A stretch of DNA of 64,000 bases from Gigaspora rosea (Eukaryota; Glomeromycota; Glomeromycetes; Diversisporales; Gigasporaceae), in the NCBI GenBank assembly GCA_003550325.1, contig QKWP01000504.1:213944-277943 (forward strand), in the 5' to 3' direction. A program made the position numbers and the translations under genes. Below, piece after piece: positions 45,679 to 55,788 of the stretch. How positions within the stretch are numbered: the stretch's first letter is position 1; every line of letters begins with the position of its first letter. Below the pieces are notes generated by a model. The model was not told where the DNA came from, did no database searches, and worked only from the letters and a program-made list of their open reading frames with translations.

Positions 45679-46253
45679 GTCGTGGATGATCGTGAAATTG
45701 GATTATCGTGAAATCCACGTGATCTCCGTATCCTAAAATTTCCGAAAATCGTGTAAACAATCGATCTAATCAATCTACACTATGTAATCAATCGAATGCT
45801 ATAACTGGTCGGTATGCCTATATGCTGCATAAATCGCATTCTTGATATCTATATATAAAGGACCTTCTAACTGTATCAAAAAGGCGACCTAACCTAACCC
45901 TAACCACGAGGCAAAAAAGAGTCTATAAAACCACTAACAAAAAAAAAAAATTTTGCCTTGTGTTTAAGGTTAGAGTCTATAAAATCACTAACAAAAAAAA
46001 TTTTTGCCTCATGTTTAGGGTTAGGGTCGCCTTTTTGATACAGTTAGATGGTCTTTTATATATAGATACAGTATCAAGAATGCAGACATATAGGCATATA
46101 TTGGACCCCCGGTTATAGCATTCGATTGTTTTGATTACGTAATGTAGATCGATTAGATCGATTGTTTACACGATTTACGAAAATTTTAGGAAATCCGATG
46201 ATACGGAGATCACGTGGATTTCACGATAATCCAATTTCACGATCATCCGCAAC
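45679..46253. mobile_element. Long-TIR MITE, 575 bp, with telomere-like arms
   Basis: Inverted repeats of about 225 bp make up most of it: GATCGTGAAATTGGATTATC then GTGAAATCCACGTGATC at both ends. Inner arms carry GGCGACCTAACCTAACCC and the inverse GGGTTAGGGTCGCC. Target duplication ATTTATT (7 bp) lies at 45672-45678 and 46254-46260. It has no coding content and lies just 3' of the kinase-LRR gene. Confidence 0.85.
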
Positions 46254-46297
46254 ATTTATTAACTTAGAAATATACAGTACAACTATTAATTTATGAT

Positions 46298-49143
46298 TTA
46301 CATTAAATTAATAATAATTTTAAGATTTGAATTATTTGATTCTAATATAAATTGAAAATCATTTTGATAAATATTCCAAACAGCCAGTGGGGCGTTTTTG
46401 CCAAGTGCATCTCCTAATGCTTTTCCTCCTTCTGATCCAAGATTATTATTTTTAAGATTTAAGGAAGTAAGAGTGGAGTTCTTGTAAAGTGCATCTGCTA
46501 ATGCTTTTCCTCCTTCGGATCCAAGATTATTATTGTAAAGATCCAAGAAAGTTAGCGTTGTAATGTTGGAAAATGCATCGGTTAATATTTTTACTTCTTT
46601 TGATCCAAGTCCATTTGAACGAAGACCCAAAGAAGTTAGTGCAGTGTTCTTACAAAGTGCATCTACTATTGCTTCTCCTCCCTTAAGATTATTGTCACGA
46701 ATATCTAAATTTTTTAGCGTGGTGTTCTTGCAAAGAGCTTCAACAAATACGTATCCTCCGCTTAATCCAAGATTATTTGATCGAATATTCAAAAAAGTCA
46801 GTGAGCTATTACGACAAAGTGCATCTGCTAACACTTCTCCTCCTTCTGATCCAAGATTATTATTTTTAAGATTTAAGGAAGTAAGAGTGGTGTTCTTGCG
46901 AAGTGCACTTGCCAATGCTTTTCCCCCCTCTAATCCAAGGTTATTATTTTCAAGATCTAAGGAAGTAAGTGTGGTGTTGTTGCAAAGTGCACTTGCTAAT
47001 GCTTTTCCTCCTTCTAATCCAAGTTTATTATAACGAAGATTCAAAGAAGTTAGCGTGGAGTTCTTGCAAAGTGCATCCGCTAATGCTTTTCCTCCTTCTA
47101 ATTCAAGATTATTATCTTCAAGATTCAGAGAAGATAGTGTGGAGTTCTTACAAAGTGCATCTGCTAATGCTTTTCCTCCTTCGGATCCAAGATTATTATT
47201 GTAAAGATCCAAGAAAGTTAGCGTTGTAATGTTGGAAAATGCATCGGTTAATATTTTTACTTCTTTTGATCCAAGTCCATTTGAACGAAGACCCAAAGAA
47301 GTTAGTGCAGTGTTCTTACAAAGTGCATCTACTATTGCTTCTCCTCCCTTAAGATTATTGTCACGAATATCTAAATTTTTTAGTGTGGTGTTCTTGCAAA
47401 GAACTTCAACAAATACGTATCCTCCTCTTAATCCAAGATTATTTGATCGAATATTCAAAAAAGTTAGTGAGTTATTACGACAAAGTGCATCTGCTAACAC
47501 TTCTCCTCCTTCTGATCCAAGATTATTATTTTCAAGATTTAAGGAAGTAAGTGTGGTGTTCTTGCAAAGTGCACTTGCTAATGCTTTTCCCCCCTTTGAT
47601 CCAAGTTCATTTGAATCAAGATCCAAAGAAGTCAGCGTTGTGTTCTTGCAAAGTACTTCTGATAATGCTTTTCCTCCTTTTAAACCAAGATTATTTTTTT
47701 TAAGAATTAAAGAAGTTCTTCTGATAACTGCCCTCCTCCGAATAGTCCAAGTTCATTTGAACTAAGATTCAATGAAGTCAGCGTGGTGTTCTTGTGAAGT
47801 GCCCTTATTAACTCATTGAAATTTTCAAATCCACATTTGCGAGAAAGATCCCAAGCTGTAGCTTTTACTTGGTCTTTAGGACTTATCTGACAGTTTTTGA
47901 GTATTACCTCAAAAAGTTCTAAAGCTTTGAGAAATTTGCCTTGCTTAAAAAATTCATGTGCTTCCTTTTTCAAATTCTCAAAAAATTGAGCTGATGCTTC
48001 AATAAGATGATGTTGACTCAACGTTTCGTTAGGATTAATTTGGTTTAAAGTATCAAAAATTAATCTTGTTTCTGGTCGATTGTCAGGATTGTTATCCCAA
48101 CATTGTTTATAAAGTTGGATATATTGAAATGGTGTACCTTCCATAGGTTCTTCTCTATTTCCCTTATAAATATGAACAGTAAGAGAAAGTACTGATTCAA
48201 AGGATGAAAATGGTGGTCTTCCGCTTGAAATTTCCCAGAGAATTACTCCAAGACTATAGACATCAGATTTTATATTACGTTTATATTTGTCATTAACAAG
48301 GCATTGAGGTTCGACATATGCAGGCATTCCATGAGCATTTGAGTTCAAAGTAATTTCATTAATCTGCTTTGATAGTCCGAAATCTGTAATCTTTGGTTGT
48401 CTTTGATGAATTAAGATGTTTTTCGAATGCTAAAACATTAAATTAGTAATTAAATTATGCATTAGTAAATTAGTAAATTGATAAACAATATATGTAAACT
48501 ATAGATAATACTATATTTACCAGATCTCTATGAATAATATTATTATCATGTAAGTATAAAAGGCCGAGTGCTATTTCTTTAGCCATGTATAGTTTATCTG
48601 TCCATTGCAATTCTGAAAAATTTGTCATTAAGTATTCTCGTAAAGTTCCGTTGTCAGCATATTGTAAAACCATATTATAAAATCCATTGCGATCTATTTA
48701 TTCAATTTAACAATACAGTGTTTTTGGTTAATATATTATTACTGTATTTATACTTCAAAATAAAAATTGCTTGTTTACCTTTCGTTACTCCATAAAATGA
48801 AATAACGTTTTGATGATTAGAAACACTTCGCAATAGTTTAAGCTAATTATATGCATGAATTATAAAAAGTTATTTTTCTGTTATAAGATGCCGTTAAAGT
48901 TTTAGTAAAATAAAATAATACCTCATAAATAAAACCTTTAATGATACTTTCGTCGACAATTGTATCAGCTTTAAGACATTTAAGAGCAACTGTTAAACCA
49001 CTGTCTCTCCACTCGTATCTAAAAACACTTCCAAAACCTCCAATACCGATTACAACAGGATTTGTAAATTTATTATATTCAATATAATTAATATGTCTTT
49101 CGTCAATAGCTTTTTTAAGCCATTCTTCTTGTACGTTTGCCAT
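46298..49143 (-). CDS. TKL-type protein kinase fused to ribonuclease-inhibitor-like LRRs
   Basis: Four exons follow GT-AG rules: 49143-48922, 48842-48779, 48693-48521 and 48429-46298. The kinase domain is complete: glycine loop GIGGFG (33-38), VALKCLK with Lys55, HRDLHSKNIL (from 150), DFGL with Asp169, then DVYSLGVILWE. A helical linker (FFKQGKFLKALELFEVILKN) leads into about 15 leucine-rich repeats of 27-28 residues (pattern NTTLTSLNLxxNNLGxxGGKAL), as in ribonuclease-inhibitor/NLRC3-like proteins. Kinase-LRR genes of this kind are expanded in arbuscular-mycorrhizal fungi; substrates are unknown. The reading frame shifts once near 47725, where part of one repeat seems deleted, so the LRR array is out of frame with the kinase. 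It may be a recent pseudogene, a truncated kinase (ending at 47707), or an assembly error in a repeat. One block of repeats is duplicated (see findings). Confidence 0.85.
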
Positions 49144-49368
49144 AATTTTTTTTTTTTAATATGTATTGACCTTGGTCGCGAAAGTATGTACTGTCATATA
49201 TATTTTTGCATATGTACTACATACGTACATGTACTACATGATACAGCATTTTAATTTCACCAAAATTAAGGTTAAATCTTACATAAAATCCGATCTAATC
49301 GGATAACTATACTTTTATGCGTTTAATGTCCGAAATTATGTCTTCCAGTCAAAATATCAAAATTCAGA
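49144..49368. other. Kinase gene upstream region
   Basis: A 225-bp spacer between the kinase start and the putative edge of the large retroelement. It should hold the kinase promoter. GTACTACATACGTACATGTA lies at about 49213-49237. I cannot name any element in it. Confidence 0.4.
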
Positions 49369-49527
49369 TGTAACGCCCCTGAAAATCTTGACTAGCGACG
49401 GTTGAGGCATCGATCTACGTGGCCGGATGATTTTGCCGGTGATTATCAGATTAACTGATAATTCGAGTAAGATAGTGCCAGCTGATCTATCGTAGCGGCA
49501 TATGCTTGATCTTCGTTAAGATAGTCT

Positions 49528-50589
49528 TTAATTGTTCGGATTTTCAGTCAGTTGGCGTAAGATATTCTTCTTGTCTCCGGTTTCATGTACTGTATATCTG
49601 TATACGTTATTTTGAATTTTACTGTATTCGGTTGGTGCGTTATGCCTTATTTCTTCTAATGTCGGAAGGCAGTTTACTTTTTCTGCTACTTTATTTCTAT
49701 CTTGAAAATCGAATATTTGTAAGTATTTTCTTCCGTAATAGTTATTAAGATACTTATTAATTCTGGTAAGTCTTCCCCGTAATCTGTTTATTTCGAGTGT
49801 TACACCTTTCTTGTATTTTTCAATAGCAATTATTTCTTTTGTCGTTACTTTTTCTGTCTTCTTTTTAAAGGTATTAAATTCTTTTTCCGTTAATGGTGAT
49901 ATATCATTTTCTTCTTGCTCATCAAGTGATTCTATTTCACAGTAATTGAAATATTTTCCAATTTCTTGAAATATGAAGTCTTGGTTCTTTTGTAGCATAG
50001 GTATCAGGTTCATAAATATGACTTCCTGAAATGTATGCCATGTCCAGTCAGATGATTTATCTGACTCCGTTGCTATCGGTTCTTGTATCCAATCCCATGG
50101 ATATATAAATATCAAGAGTGTAACATTATACGTTGCATCTTGGACGTTACATCTTCGAGCGGTCCATTCAAGTTGTGATGGTACTGTTTCACTCCAGATC
50201 TTCTGTAATTTTTCTTCTTCAAGAATTATTCCTGATTCTTCAAGTGTTTCACGCATTGCTGCATCTTCTTCTGTTTCTAAAATTTCATGTCCATTGTTAT
50301 TGGTATAGACGTTTACTTTTCCTCCGGTTCCTTGCATCATATTGAAATATGGTTTATCGGGATATATTCTTTGTGATAACATAATTTGTATTCCTCTTGT
50401 TGAATCTCTTCTGAATATAACAACTTGTACTAATCGTCTGTCTTTTAATTGGTTATTTCTTCTACAATATGCACAATTGTTGTAGAAAGTCATTTCGTAG
50501 GTTTCGGTAAGTCCTCTATATTCAAAGATAGGTCGGTATTGTCTGCATCTTGAACATTGTCGCGTTCTTTCATCGATTTCGATTTCCAT
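49528..50589 (-). CDS. Nudix hydrolase with N-terminal zinc ribbon (retroelement passenger)
   Basis: A 353-codon open frame. The N-terminus has CSRCRQYRPIF and NNCAYCRR, a Cx2C...Cx2C ribbon (residues about 12-42). The Nudix fold follows: VQVVIFRRDSTRGIQIMLSQ, GTGGKV, then a Nudix box whose core E-x7-RETLEESGI matches the consensus E-x7-REUxEExGU, with an insertion in its front part. Nudix enzymes cleave nucleoside diphosphates linked to another group, for example oxidised nucleotides, NAD derivatives or RNA caps. Which one applies here cannot be told. The C-terminal third is charged and helical. The start overlaps the preceding zinc-ribbon ORF by about 100 bases in another frame, which supports one compact unit. 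Confidence 0.85.
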   Translation of the reverse strand: MEIEIDERTRQCSRCRQYRPIFEYRGLTETYEMTFYNNCAYCRRNNQLKDRRLVQVVIFRRDSTRGIQIMLSQRIYPDKPYFNMMQGTGGKVNVYTNNNGHEILETEEDAAMRETLEESGIILEEEKLQKIWSETVPSQLEWTARRCNVQDATYNVTLLIFIYPWDWIQEPIATESDKSSDWTWHTFQEVIFMNLIPMLQKNQDFIFQEIGKYFNYCEIESLDEQEENDISPLTEKEFNTFKKKTEKVTTKEIIAIEKYKKGVTLEINRLRGRLTRINKYLNNYYGRKYLQIFDFQDRNKVAEKVNCLPTLEEIRHNAPTEYSKIQNNVYRYTVHETGDKKNILRQLTENPNN

Positions 50590-51011
50590 TTTTGGGTTTG
50601 AAGTTCTTTTGCTTTTCGTATTAAGTATTGTCCTTTATATGCTCCTGATTCTTGTTTCTTTTTGAAATGCTTTTCAAAATAAGGTTTTCTTTTGTTTCTA
50701 CAATCTGCACATTTGGGACATATTCCTCTTTGTCCTAATCCAAATTGTGAGTACTTTTTGTATTCTCTACAATTTGTGCACTTATATGTTTTTGTGCCGT
50801 GATCAGGATTTTCTTGTATAAACTTTTCAAGTTTTTGTATTCTCTTTTCGATAGATTTTTTTTGGTATTTCAGTTTTCTGTATTCTTTTGCTTTAGGGTT
50901 GTTGAGGTATACTCTACAATTATTACAACACTTATATTGTCTTTTGGTTTTCTTGCTTATTCCAAAGCTATCTGTTTCTTTAATTACTTTACAGTTACTG
51001 CAAAGTGGCAT
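50490..51011 (-). CDS. Double zinc-ribbon, coiled-coil protein
   Basis: A 173-codon frame: CSNCKVIKETDSF...CCNNCR (residues 4-32), a basic helix KKSIEKRIQKLEKF, then CTNCREYKKYSQF...CPKCADCR (about 78-105) and a Lys-rich tail. Paired Cx2C knuckles of this form resemble nucleic-acid-binding treble-clef ribbons. It lies directly upstream of the Nudix ORF and overlaps it. The role in the element is unknown. Confidence 0.65.
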   Translation of the reverse strand: MPLCSNCKVIKETDSFGISKKTKRQYKCCNNCRVYLNNPKAKEYRKLKYQKKSIEKRIQKLEKFIQENPDHGTKTYKCTNCREYKKYSQFGLGQRGICPKCADCRNKRKPYFEKHFKKKQESGAYKGQYLIRKAKELQTQKWKSKSMKERDNVQDADNTDLSLNIEDLPKPTK

Positions 51012-51664
51012 CTAAGCTATAATGGTTTGAACTATGCTTTTAATGTAAATGTATTAGTGCCAAATATCTATTTTGATGGCTACTTCGTCTTCGAGTAGAT
51101 TGTCAAATAATGCAATAACGTAATAGTATTTCCTAGTAAATGGTTGGTTATTGGTGTCCTTATAGATTTTTATTTTGATACCAGGTGTTCCTTGGTGTGC
51201 TATTATTTGCAGTGGGTCTTTATCTGAAATGGTAACACAATAGTATGCGTCTTCTTTGATTTCTTCTTTTAATAAGCCGTAAGGATGTAATGCCTTTTCT
51301 GCTTGAGTGGTATATAATATGTTGTGACTTCGTGAGGTGGTATGTCTGTTGAGAATATCCGTAATATAACCTTTCCAAATATATATCTGTCTGGTATTAC
51401 AGATATTCGAGCTGTTATTTGTGATTTAAATACTGAAATGATGTCTGTGTCTTTTGGTAAATGTGTAAATATTTGATATATTGTACTGTTGAGATGCTGT
51501 AAATATAACGTTTTATATTTTGTTGATATCGAACTATATTCAGTTTTTGGTATTACTTTTATTTCAGTGGGTTCTTCTTTGTTGAAAATTGGTGTATAGT
51601 TGAAAGTACTATCTTCTGGTATTTGTCCCATTCCGTAAATGCTTATTGAAATGTAATTCTTCAT
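51012..51664 (-). CDS. Unknown retroelement ORFs
   Basis: The 131-codon frame at 51269-51664 starts MKNYISISIYGMGQIPED and is rich in beta-type residues; a second open stretch downstream (51012-51268, without its own ATG) reads EDAYYCVTISDKDPLQIIAH. No family is recognised. Position and strand place them in the same unit as their neighbours. Confidence 0.4.
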
Positions 51665-51863
51665 CTTCTGAATTGATTATATCTCTTCCTTGTACAAAGT
51701 TAGCTCCTTCGTTAATTAAAATTCCTTGTAAGGAGTTTGCTCCGTGTACAATTATTTGTGTTATGAAATATGGTATGAGCCCTTGTTCTGTTGCTCTAAT
51801 AAGTTTCCACTTAATAGCTCCTATTTGTTGGTATGTTGCAGTTAGTAAGAAAATATATTCAGC

Positions 51864-52238
51864 TTACCTTTGTTGTTGTTCGTGAACAAATATAGCGGTA
51901 TCGTTTGGTATCAAACCGTTGACTTCCAGTGTTTGTTGTAATACTACTAATGTTTGTCCTAATCTATGGTTACTTGTTGGTGAACAACGTGAAATTAATT
52001 CTTTAACGGTGACTTCAATGTTGAGTTGTACTTCTTCAATGGGTCTTTGCGTAAGAATTTCTTCAGTAGGTTTAATAAATTTCCTAAGAGTATTTCTGAG
52101 TCTTGGTATAAAATTCCACTGATAATTAAATTTAGCGTGTTCGGGTGTAATACTTTCTTTTAGCTGCTTTGGGATTTTTGCTACTAATTTCTTTTTATGT
52201 CTTCTGTTAGGATTCTTTTTCCTGCTTCTTTTGGTCAT
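51864..52238 (-). CDS. Small basic protein
   Basis: A 124-codon frame with a strongly basic start, KRSRKKNPNRRHKKKL, that looks like a nuclear-localisation or nucleic-acid-binding tail. A helical acidic part follows (EEVQLNIEVTVKELISRC). Not recognised. Confidence 0.45.
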   Translation of the reverse strand: MTKRSRKKNPNRRHKKKLVAKIPKQLKESITPEHAKFNYQWNFIPRLRNTLRKFIKPTEEILTQRPIEEVQLNIEVTVKELISRCSPTSNHRLGQTLVVLQQTLEVNGLIPNDTAIFVHEQQQR

Positions 52239-52304
52239 TTAAGCAATTTATATTAGAAAAATGACGTTATTCTGCCCCCTCTTGAGGTTATACTAAAGCC
52301 TTCT

Positions 52305-52685
52305 TTAGTAATGATGGATATTATAATCCAGTTGTTTTGCTCTAACTCCTCGTATAGTTTCTTGGAGTTGTATTTCTGTATTATTTCTGTATAAATTATT
52401 CAATAAAGTAACTGTTTCTTGTACTGCATCAGTATTATTGATTCTATTTTGGTTTGCAAAGAATGCTGCATTTATTTGTATTGTTACAATTGCTGCTTGA
52501 TTTATTATTCCTTGGCCATTTAAAAGGACGTTGCCTTGGGTTCTATGTTGTCTTCCAATGGCTTCTTCAAGTGTTAATAATCCTCTTTCGGTATTTTGTA
52601 AGTATTGAAGAATAAATCTTTGTTGTCTGAGTCTTTGAGATATTAATCCTTGTTAATGGATTCTTATTTGTGCGTAATTTGGAAC
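52305..52685 (-). other. ATG-less open stretch, Gln/Asn-rich helical
   Basis: The minus strand is open for about 125 codons here without an ATG start (segments LLTLEEAIGRQHRTQGNVLL and INNTDAVQETVTLLNNLYR). The composition is protein-like and matches the neighbouring ORFs. It could be read from an upstream start or by splicing. No homologue is recognised. Confidence 0.4.
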
Positions 52686-52726
52686 TGGGTGTGAATTACT
52701 TCTTTGTGAATTTCTTTGGTTTCGTC

Positions 52727-52918
52727 TCATCTATTGTTGTGTTCAAAAGGATCTGGTCCTCTTTTACGATATTTGAATGAGTCTTCACAAGGTACATTTT
52801 GTTTTTCACAGTTGATACAAGTGATATTGTTTTTAATACAGCGCAAGTGTTTTGCTCTGCAGTAATTACAAGATTTAGTAGCTCTTTTATGGTGCTTATG
52901 AAGTCTTTTCAACTTCAT
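52727..52918 (-). CDS. Small Zn2Cys6 (Gal4-type) zinc-cluster protein
   Basis: A 63-codon frame. A basic start (KLKRLHKHHKRATKS) leads into CNYCRAKHLRC then CINCEKQNVPC. The spacing Cx2Cx6Cx6Cx2Cx6C fits the fungal binuclear zinc cluster. In host transcription factors this cluster binds DNA; a protein that is almost only the cluster, inside a retroelement, is odd. Confidence 0.65.
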   Translation of the reverse strand: MKLKRLHKHHKRATKSCNYCRAKHLRCIKNNITCINCEKQNVPCEDSFKYRKRGPDPFEHNNR

Positions 52919-52921
52919 GCT

Positions 52922-53325
52922 GCTTTCTGAGGATTTTATCTGTGTTTAAATAAGTTTTAATTCATAGGGGAGATTGTGATTTCGAATATTCATGTGATTG
53001 ACTTCTATCAGATTAAATATTAGTTAATTATAATTATATATTGTAAATCATGATTGTCTAGGCCACTTATAGTAATTATCATTCTTAGTGTGGGTGCTCC
53101 ATCTATCGCACACCACAGTCGTGTCCTTCCTAGATATGACACGCCCTGTGTACTTCTTTAATAAATAGACATATTTTGATTTACAATACTATAATATAAA
53201 GTATAAAATATAAAATAAATGAATAAGTAAATAAGATTTAAGTTTATCCATGATAGTCAATCTTCGATAATCACATCTTGTTCATCTCCTGTTTCATCAT
53301 TTCCATCAGATGATCTTTCGTCTTG
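52922..53325. other. Non-coding gap inside the retroelement
   Basis: AT-rich sequence with one more GC-balanced patch at about 53090-53150 (CATCTATCGCACACCACAGT). It may separate two transcription units, or carry promoter or polyadenylation signals; nothing decides this. Confidence 0.4.
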
Positions 53326-53327
53326 CA

Positions 53328-53875
53328 CTAATTCTCTTCTGTAGTATGATTTTGTCGTGAAAATGAGTCCATTTCTGCTACATTCCTTAACGCTTCTGGC
53401 ATTTGAGGGTTGTCAAAAGGTACCCTTAAAAATGCATAGTCTAGTTCTCTATCAGCAGTTCTTTTCTTTCTCATAGCGAGATTATAATTTGATACACTAT
53501 TTTCTATAGCTTCGTCTTCCAATTGTTGATTTTTCTTTTCAACTAGCGATTTTCTTCTTTTAAATCAGCTATTCCCAATTGGAGGTTTACTATGCAGTTG
53601 TCCATCATTTGGATTCTTCTTGTTAACGATTGTATATTAATTAAGTTGGTTCCTGCCATAGGTAAGCTTAGTCTTCTGAAAATTTGTTCTAGTTCATTAA
53701 ACCTATCCTCAAGACTTCTTGTTGGTTCAGGTTTATTGTTTATTTCTTCTATATTTTCTTGAGGTAATAATGGTTCAAATGGTTGTAGTTTTTCAGAGTC
53801 CAAGATTACTTCTATGGATTTTTCTTCAGTTATTTCAGAAAGTTTACTCAATGGTCGTTGCTGAACAGGTGTCAT
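53328..53875 (-). CDS. Two small ORFs, one coiled-coil
   Basis: 53543-53875 (110 codons) carries acidic and helical stretches, LEDRFNELEQIFRRLSL and NCIVNLQLGIADLKEENR, as expected for a coiled coil. 53328-53522 (64 codons) is short and charged. Neither is recognised; both share the strand and spacing of the unit. Confidence 0.4.
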
Positions 53876-53944
53876 ATTGCGAGGTGGTGTTTCTGCTAAT
53901 TCTATGTTGATAGAAGGGGTAATAGCTTTGCTGGGTCCTGCTTC

Positions 53945-54205
53945 TTAAACAACTGTTAATGCTTCGCTATAAACAGTAGCTTTCTTCACTTTTCTAAATC
54001 GTGACGCTTCTTTTATGCTTCTTTCTTTACATTCTTCACAAGGAATTGTTATATCTACATTTGGTAGCTGGACTTCTTTTTGTCTGTTCTGTCTATCAGC
54101 TTCTATTATTCTTCCTTGTAAAATAACACAGTTGTTGCATTTTATTGGCATTATACCATATCCCTCATAGAATCGATATGGTGTATATATATTTTCTTTT
54201 CCCAT
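53945..54205 (-). CDS. Small two-knuckle Cys protein
   Basis: An 86-codon frame with CNNCVILQGRI and CEECKERSIKEA, two Cx2C pairs about 30 residues apart that could form one zinc site. The start MGKENIYTPYRFYEGYG is aromatic. Not recognised. Confidence 0.4.
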   Translation of the reverse strand: MGKENIYTPYRFYEGYGIMPIKCNNCVILQGRIIEADRQNRQKEVQLPNVDITIPCEECKERSIKEASRFRKVKKATVYSEALTVV

Positions 54206-54290
54206 TCTTCGATTCTTCTTTCTGCTTCATAATCTTGATATGGTTCGTGGGTTTGTTTTTGTTCTAAGAAATATTCGCAACATAATCCTG

Positions 54291-54608
54291 CTAAAAGGGT
54301 ATCAGGCCCTTTTGGCATGAGGCAAGTTTCGCAAAGTACGACATTTCCATTTGTCTTCTTGCCATATGGTCATTGGCTTCTTGTGGGGTGTTTATCCTGA
54401 CATCATATATTGTTTCTATATTTTCCCAATTATCGAAATGTGCATTTCTTGGTTGGTAGTTATACACATCTGTTGTCATTTCTCTTGTGGCTATCCTTAG
54501 CCTTCTTAGAATCAATGCTTCATTCCACCTAGTTACTGGTGTATCCTTAAGGTGCTGGACAATTCTTATGATTATTGATTCATTTATGCGTATGTCTTTA
54601 TAGTGCAT
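54291..54608 (-). CDS. Unknown 105-residue ORF
   Basis: Starts MHYKDIRINESIIIRIVQHL and is rich in Arg and helix formers (ALILRRLRIATREMTTDVY). No family recognised. It lies between two Cys-rich ORFs on the same strand. Confidence 0.4.
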   Translation of the reverse strand: MHYKDIRINESIIIRIVQHLKDTPVTRWNEALILRRLRIATREMTTDVYNYQPRNAHFDNWENIETIYDVRINTPQEANDHMARRQMEMSYFAKLASCQKGLIPF

Positions 54609-54688
54609 GTTTCTAGTAGTGGTTTGGACATACTAGTACATTCTGGTATCCATAGGTTGGAATCCATAAAGATAATGGGTGTTATACC

Positions 54689-55455
54689 CTATCTTCTCTT
54701 TATATGTACAAAAGTAATGTTGGAAAGAATCACATTTAAAATGCTCTTCCAGCCTTGTTTCTTGCAAAGGTAGCATTCTACTAGTTGATTTTTCCCAATT
54801 CCTTTGGCATATTGAGCACTTCTTTCATCTGTAATAGGTAATTTTTCAGTATAATTCCTATAACAGATTTCGCATACAAGAGTTTTGTCGAAATATCTTT
54901 CATTATAACTTCTTGGTTCTACCCTTTGTTCAACGTCCTGGTAGTAACCATTTAATAAATAAAGACATGCTTGTCCCACTAAAGTTCTATGGCATTCGCT
55001 GCAATGATAAACATCATTTTCATTAGTATATCCACATGCACATTGACTTTTGTCAAATGTTGCTAGTGCTTCCGCGAAGTCACATGTTCTTTCGTTGTGA
55101 TCGGTGTTACAAAGATTACATGTCGATCCTGCAGAGGTTCGTGAGGGTCCTGCTGTAGGAATTTCTTCTTCTCGGGGGTTAGGAGTACTTCTCCTTAGGA
55201 TAGTTTTTGGCCTAGTGTCTGCATAATATTGAGGGCACTCAGTTTTCCTATGCCCGAATTCTTTACAGATCCAACATTGGTTCTGAGGGCATTTCCTGTT
55301 AAGGTGTCCTTTCTTGTTACAGACTTCGCAAGTAATTTCTTTAATAGGCTTCTTTTTGGTGCAGTTATGTCTTCGGAGGTCAGTCCTTGATCCGCATTTG
55401 TCACATGCTCCAAAATAAACGACTGGAGTTCTATGATTAATGGGATTACCCTAGT
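54689..55455 (-). CDS. Multiple zinc-knuckle protein
   Basis: A minus-strand frame open from about 55455 to 54689 has several retroviral-type or related knuckles: CEVCNKKGHLNRKC and CWICKEFGHRKTEC (both Cx2Cx4Hx4C), CNLCNTDHNERTC, CxCGY...CSEC and later CEICYRNY and CYLCKKQG. CCHC knuckles bind single-stranded nucleic acid in gag nucleocapsids. Here they lie downstream of pol, separate from the gag at the right edge. The 72-codon ORF in another frame at 55195-55413 is a shadow. Confidence 0.65.
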
Positions 55456-55788
55456 GATGCGGGGTACTGGTTGTCTCCTAATTACTGGTCTGCACTCATG
55501 GATCTCAGGATCTCTAACATGACTATCGCAGTCTTGACAATAGTTGGGTCCTTGTTAAGTCCATCCATTGGATTCATTAGTGTTGAATTGGTTGTTATTT
55601 CCGTTATTGTTAGACATTTTCTTTCGTTATTTCTTTAATAGTAAGTAAGATTTGGTAGATTATTTCTTTCTTCTTTGTCTTCTTGTTTTGAGGGTTCTTT
55701 AAGTTTATCCGATATGTTCTGGATATCCCTTGAAGTTAGAATCAAGTGTCTTAAATAGAAGTTTCTTATCTTAGATCTGCATTTCCGC

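Noticed and set aside
46563-47765. Long plus-strand ORFs of 86-178 codons opposite the LRR region
   Set aside because: Antisense shadows of the LRR repeats; they repeat with the same 666-bp offset and carry no independent signal.
55195-55413. 72-codon ORF starting MEHVTNADQG
   Set aside because: The neighbouring frame over the same bases encodes the zinc knuckles, which is clearly the real coding frame.
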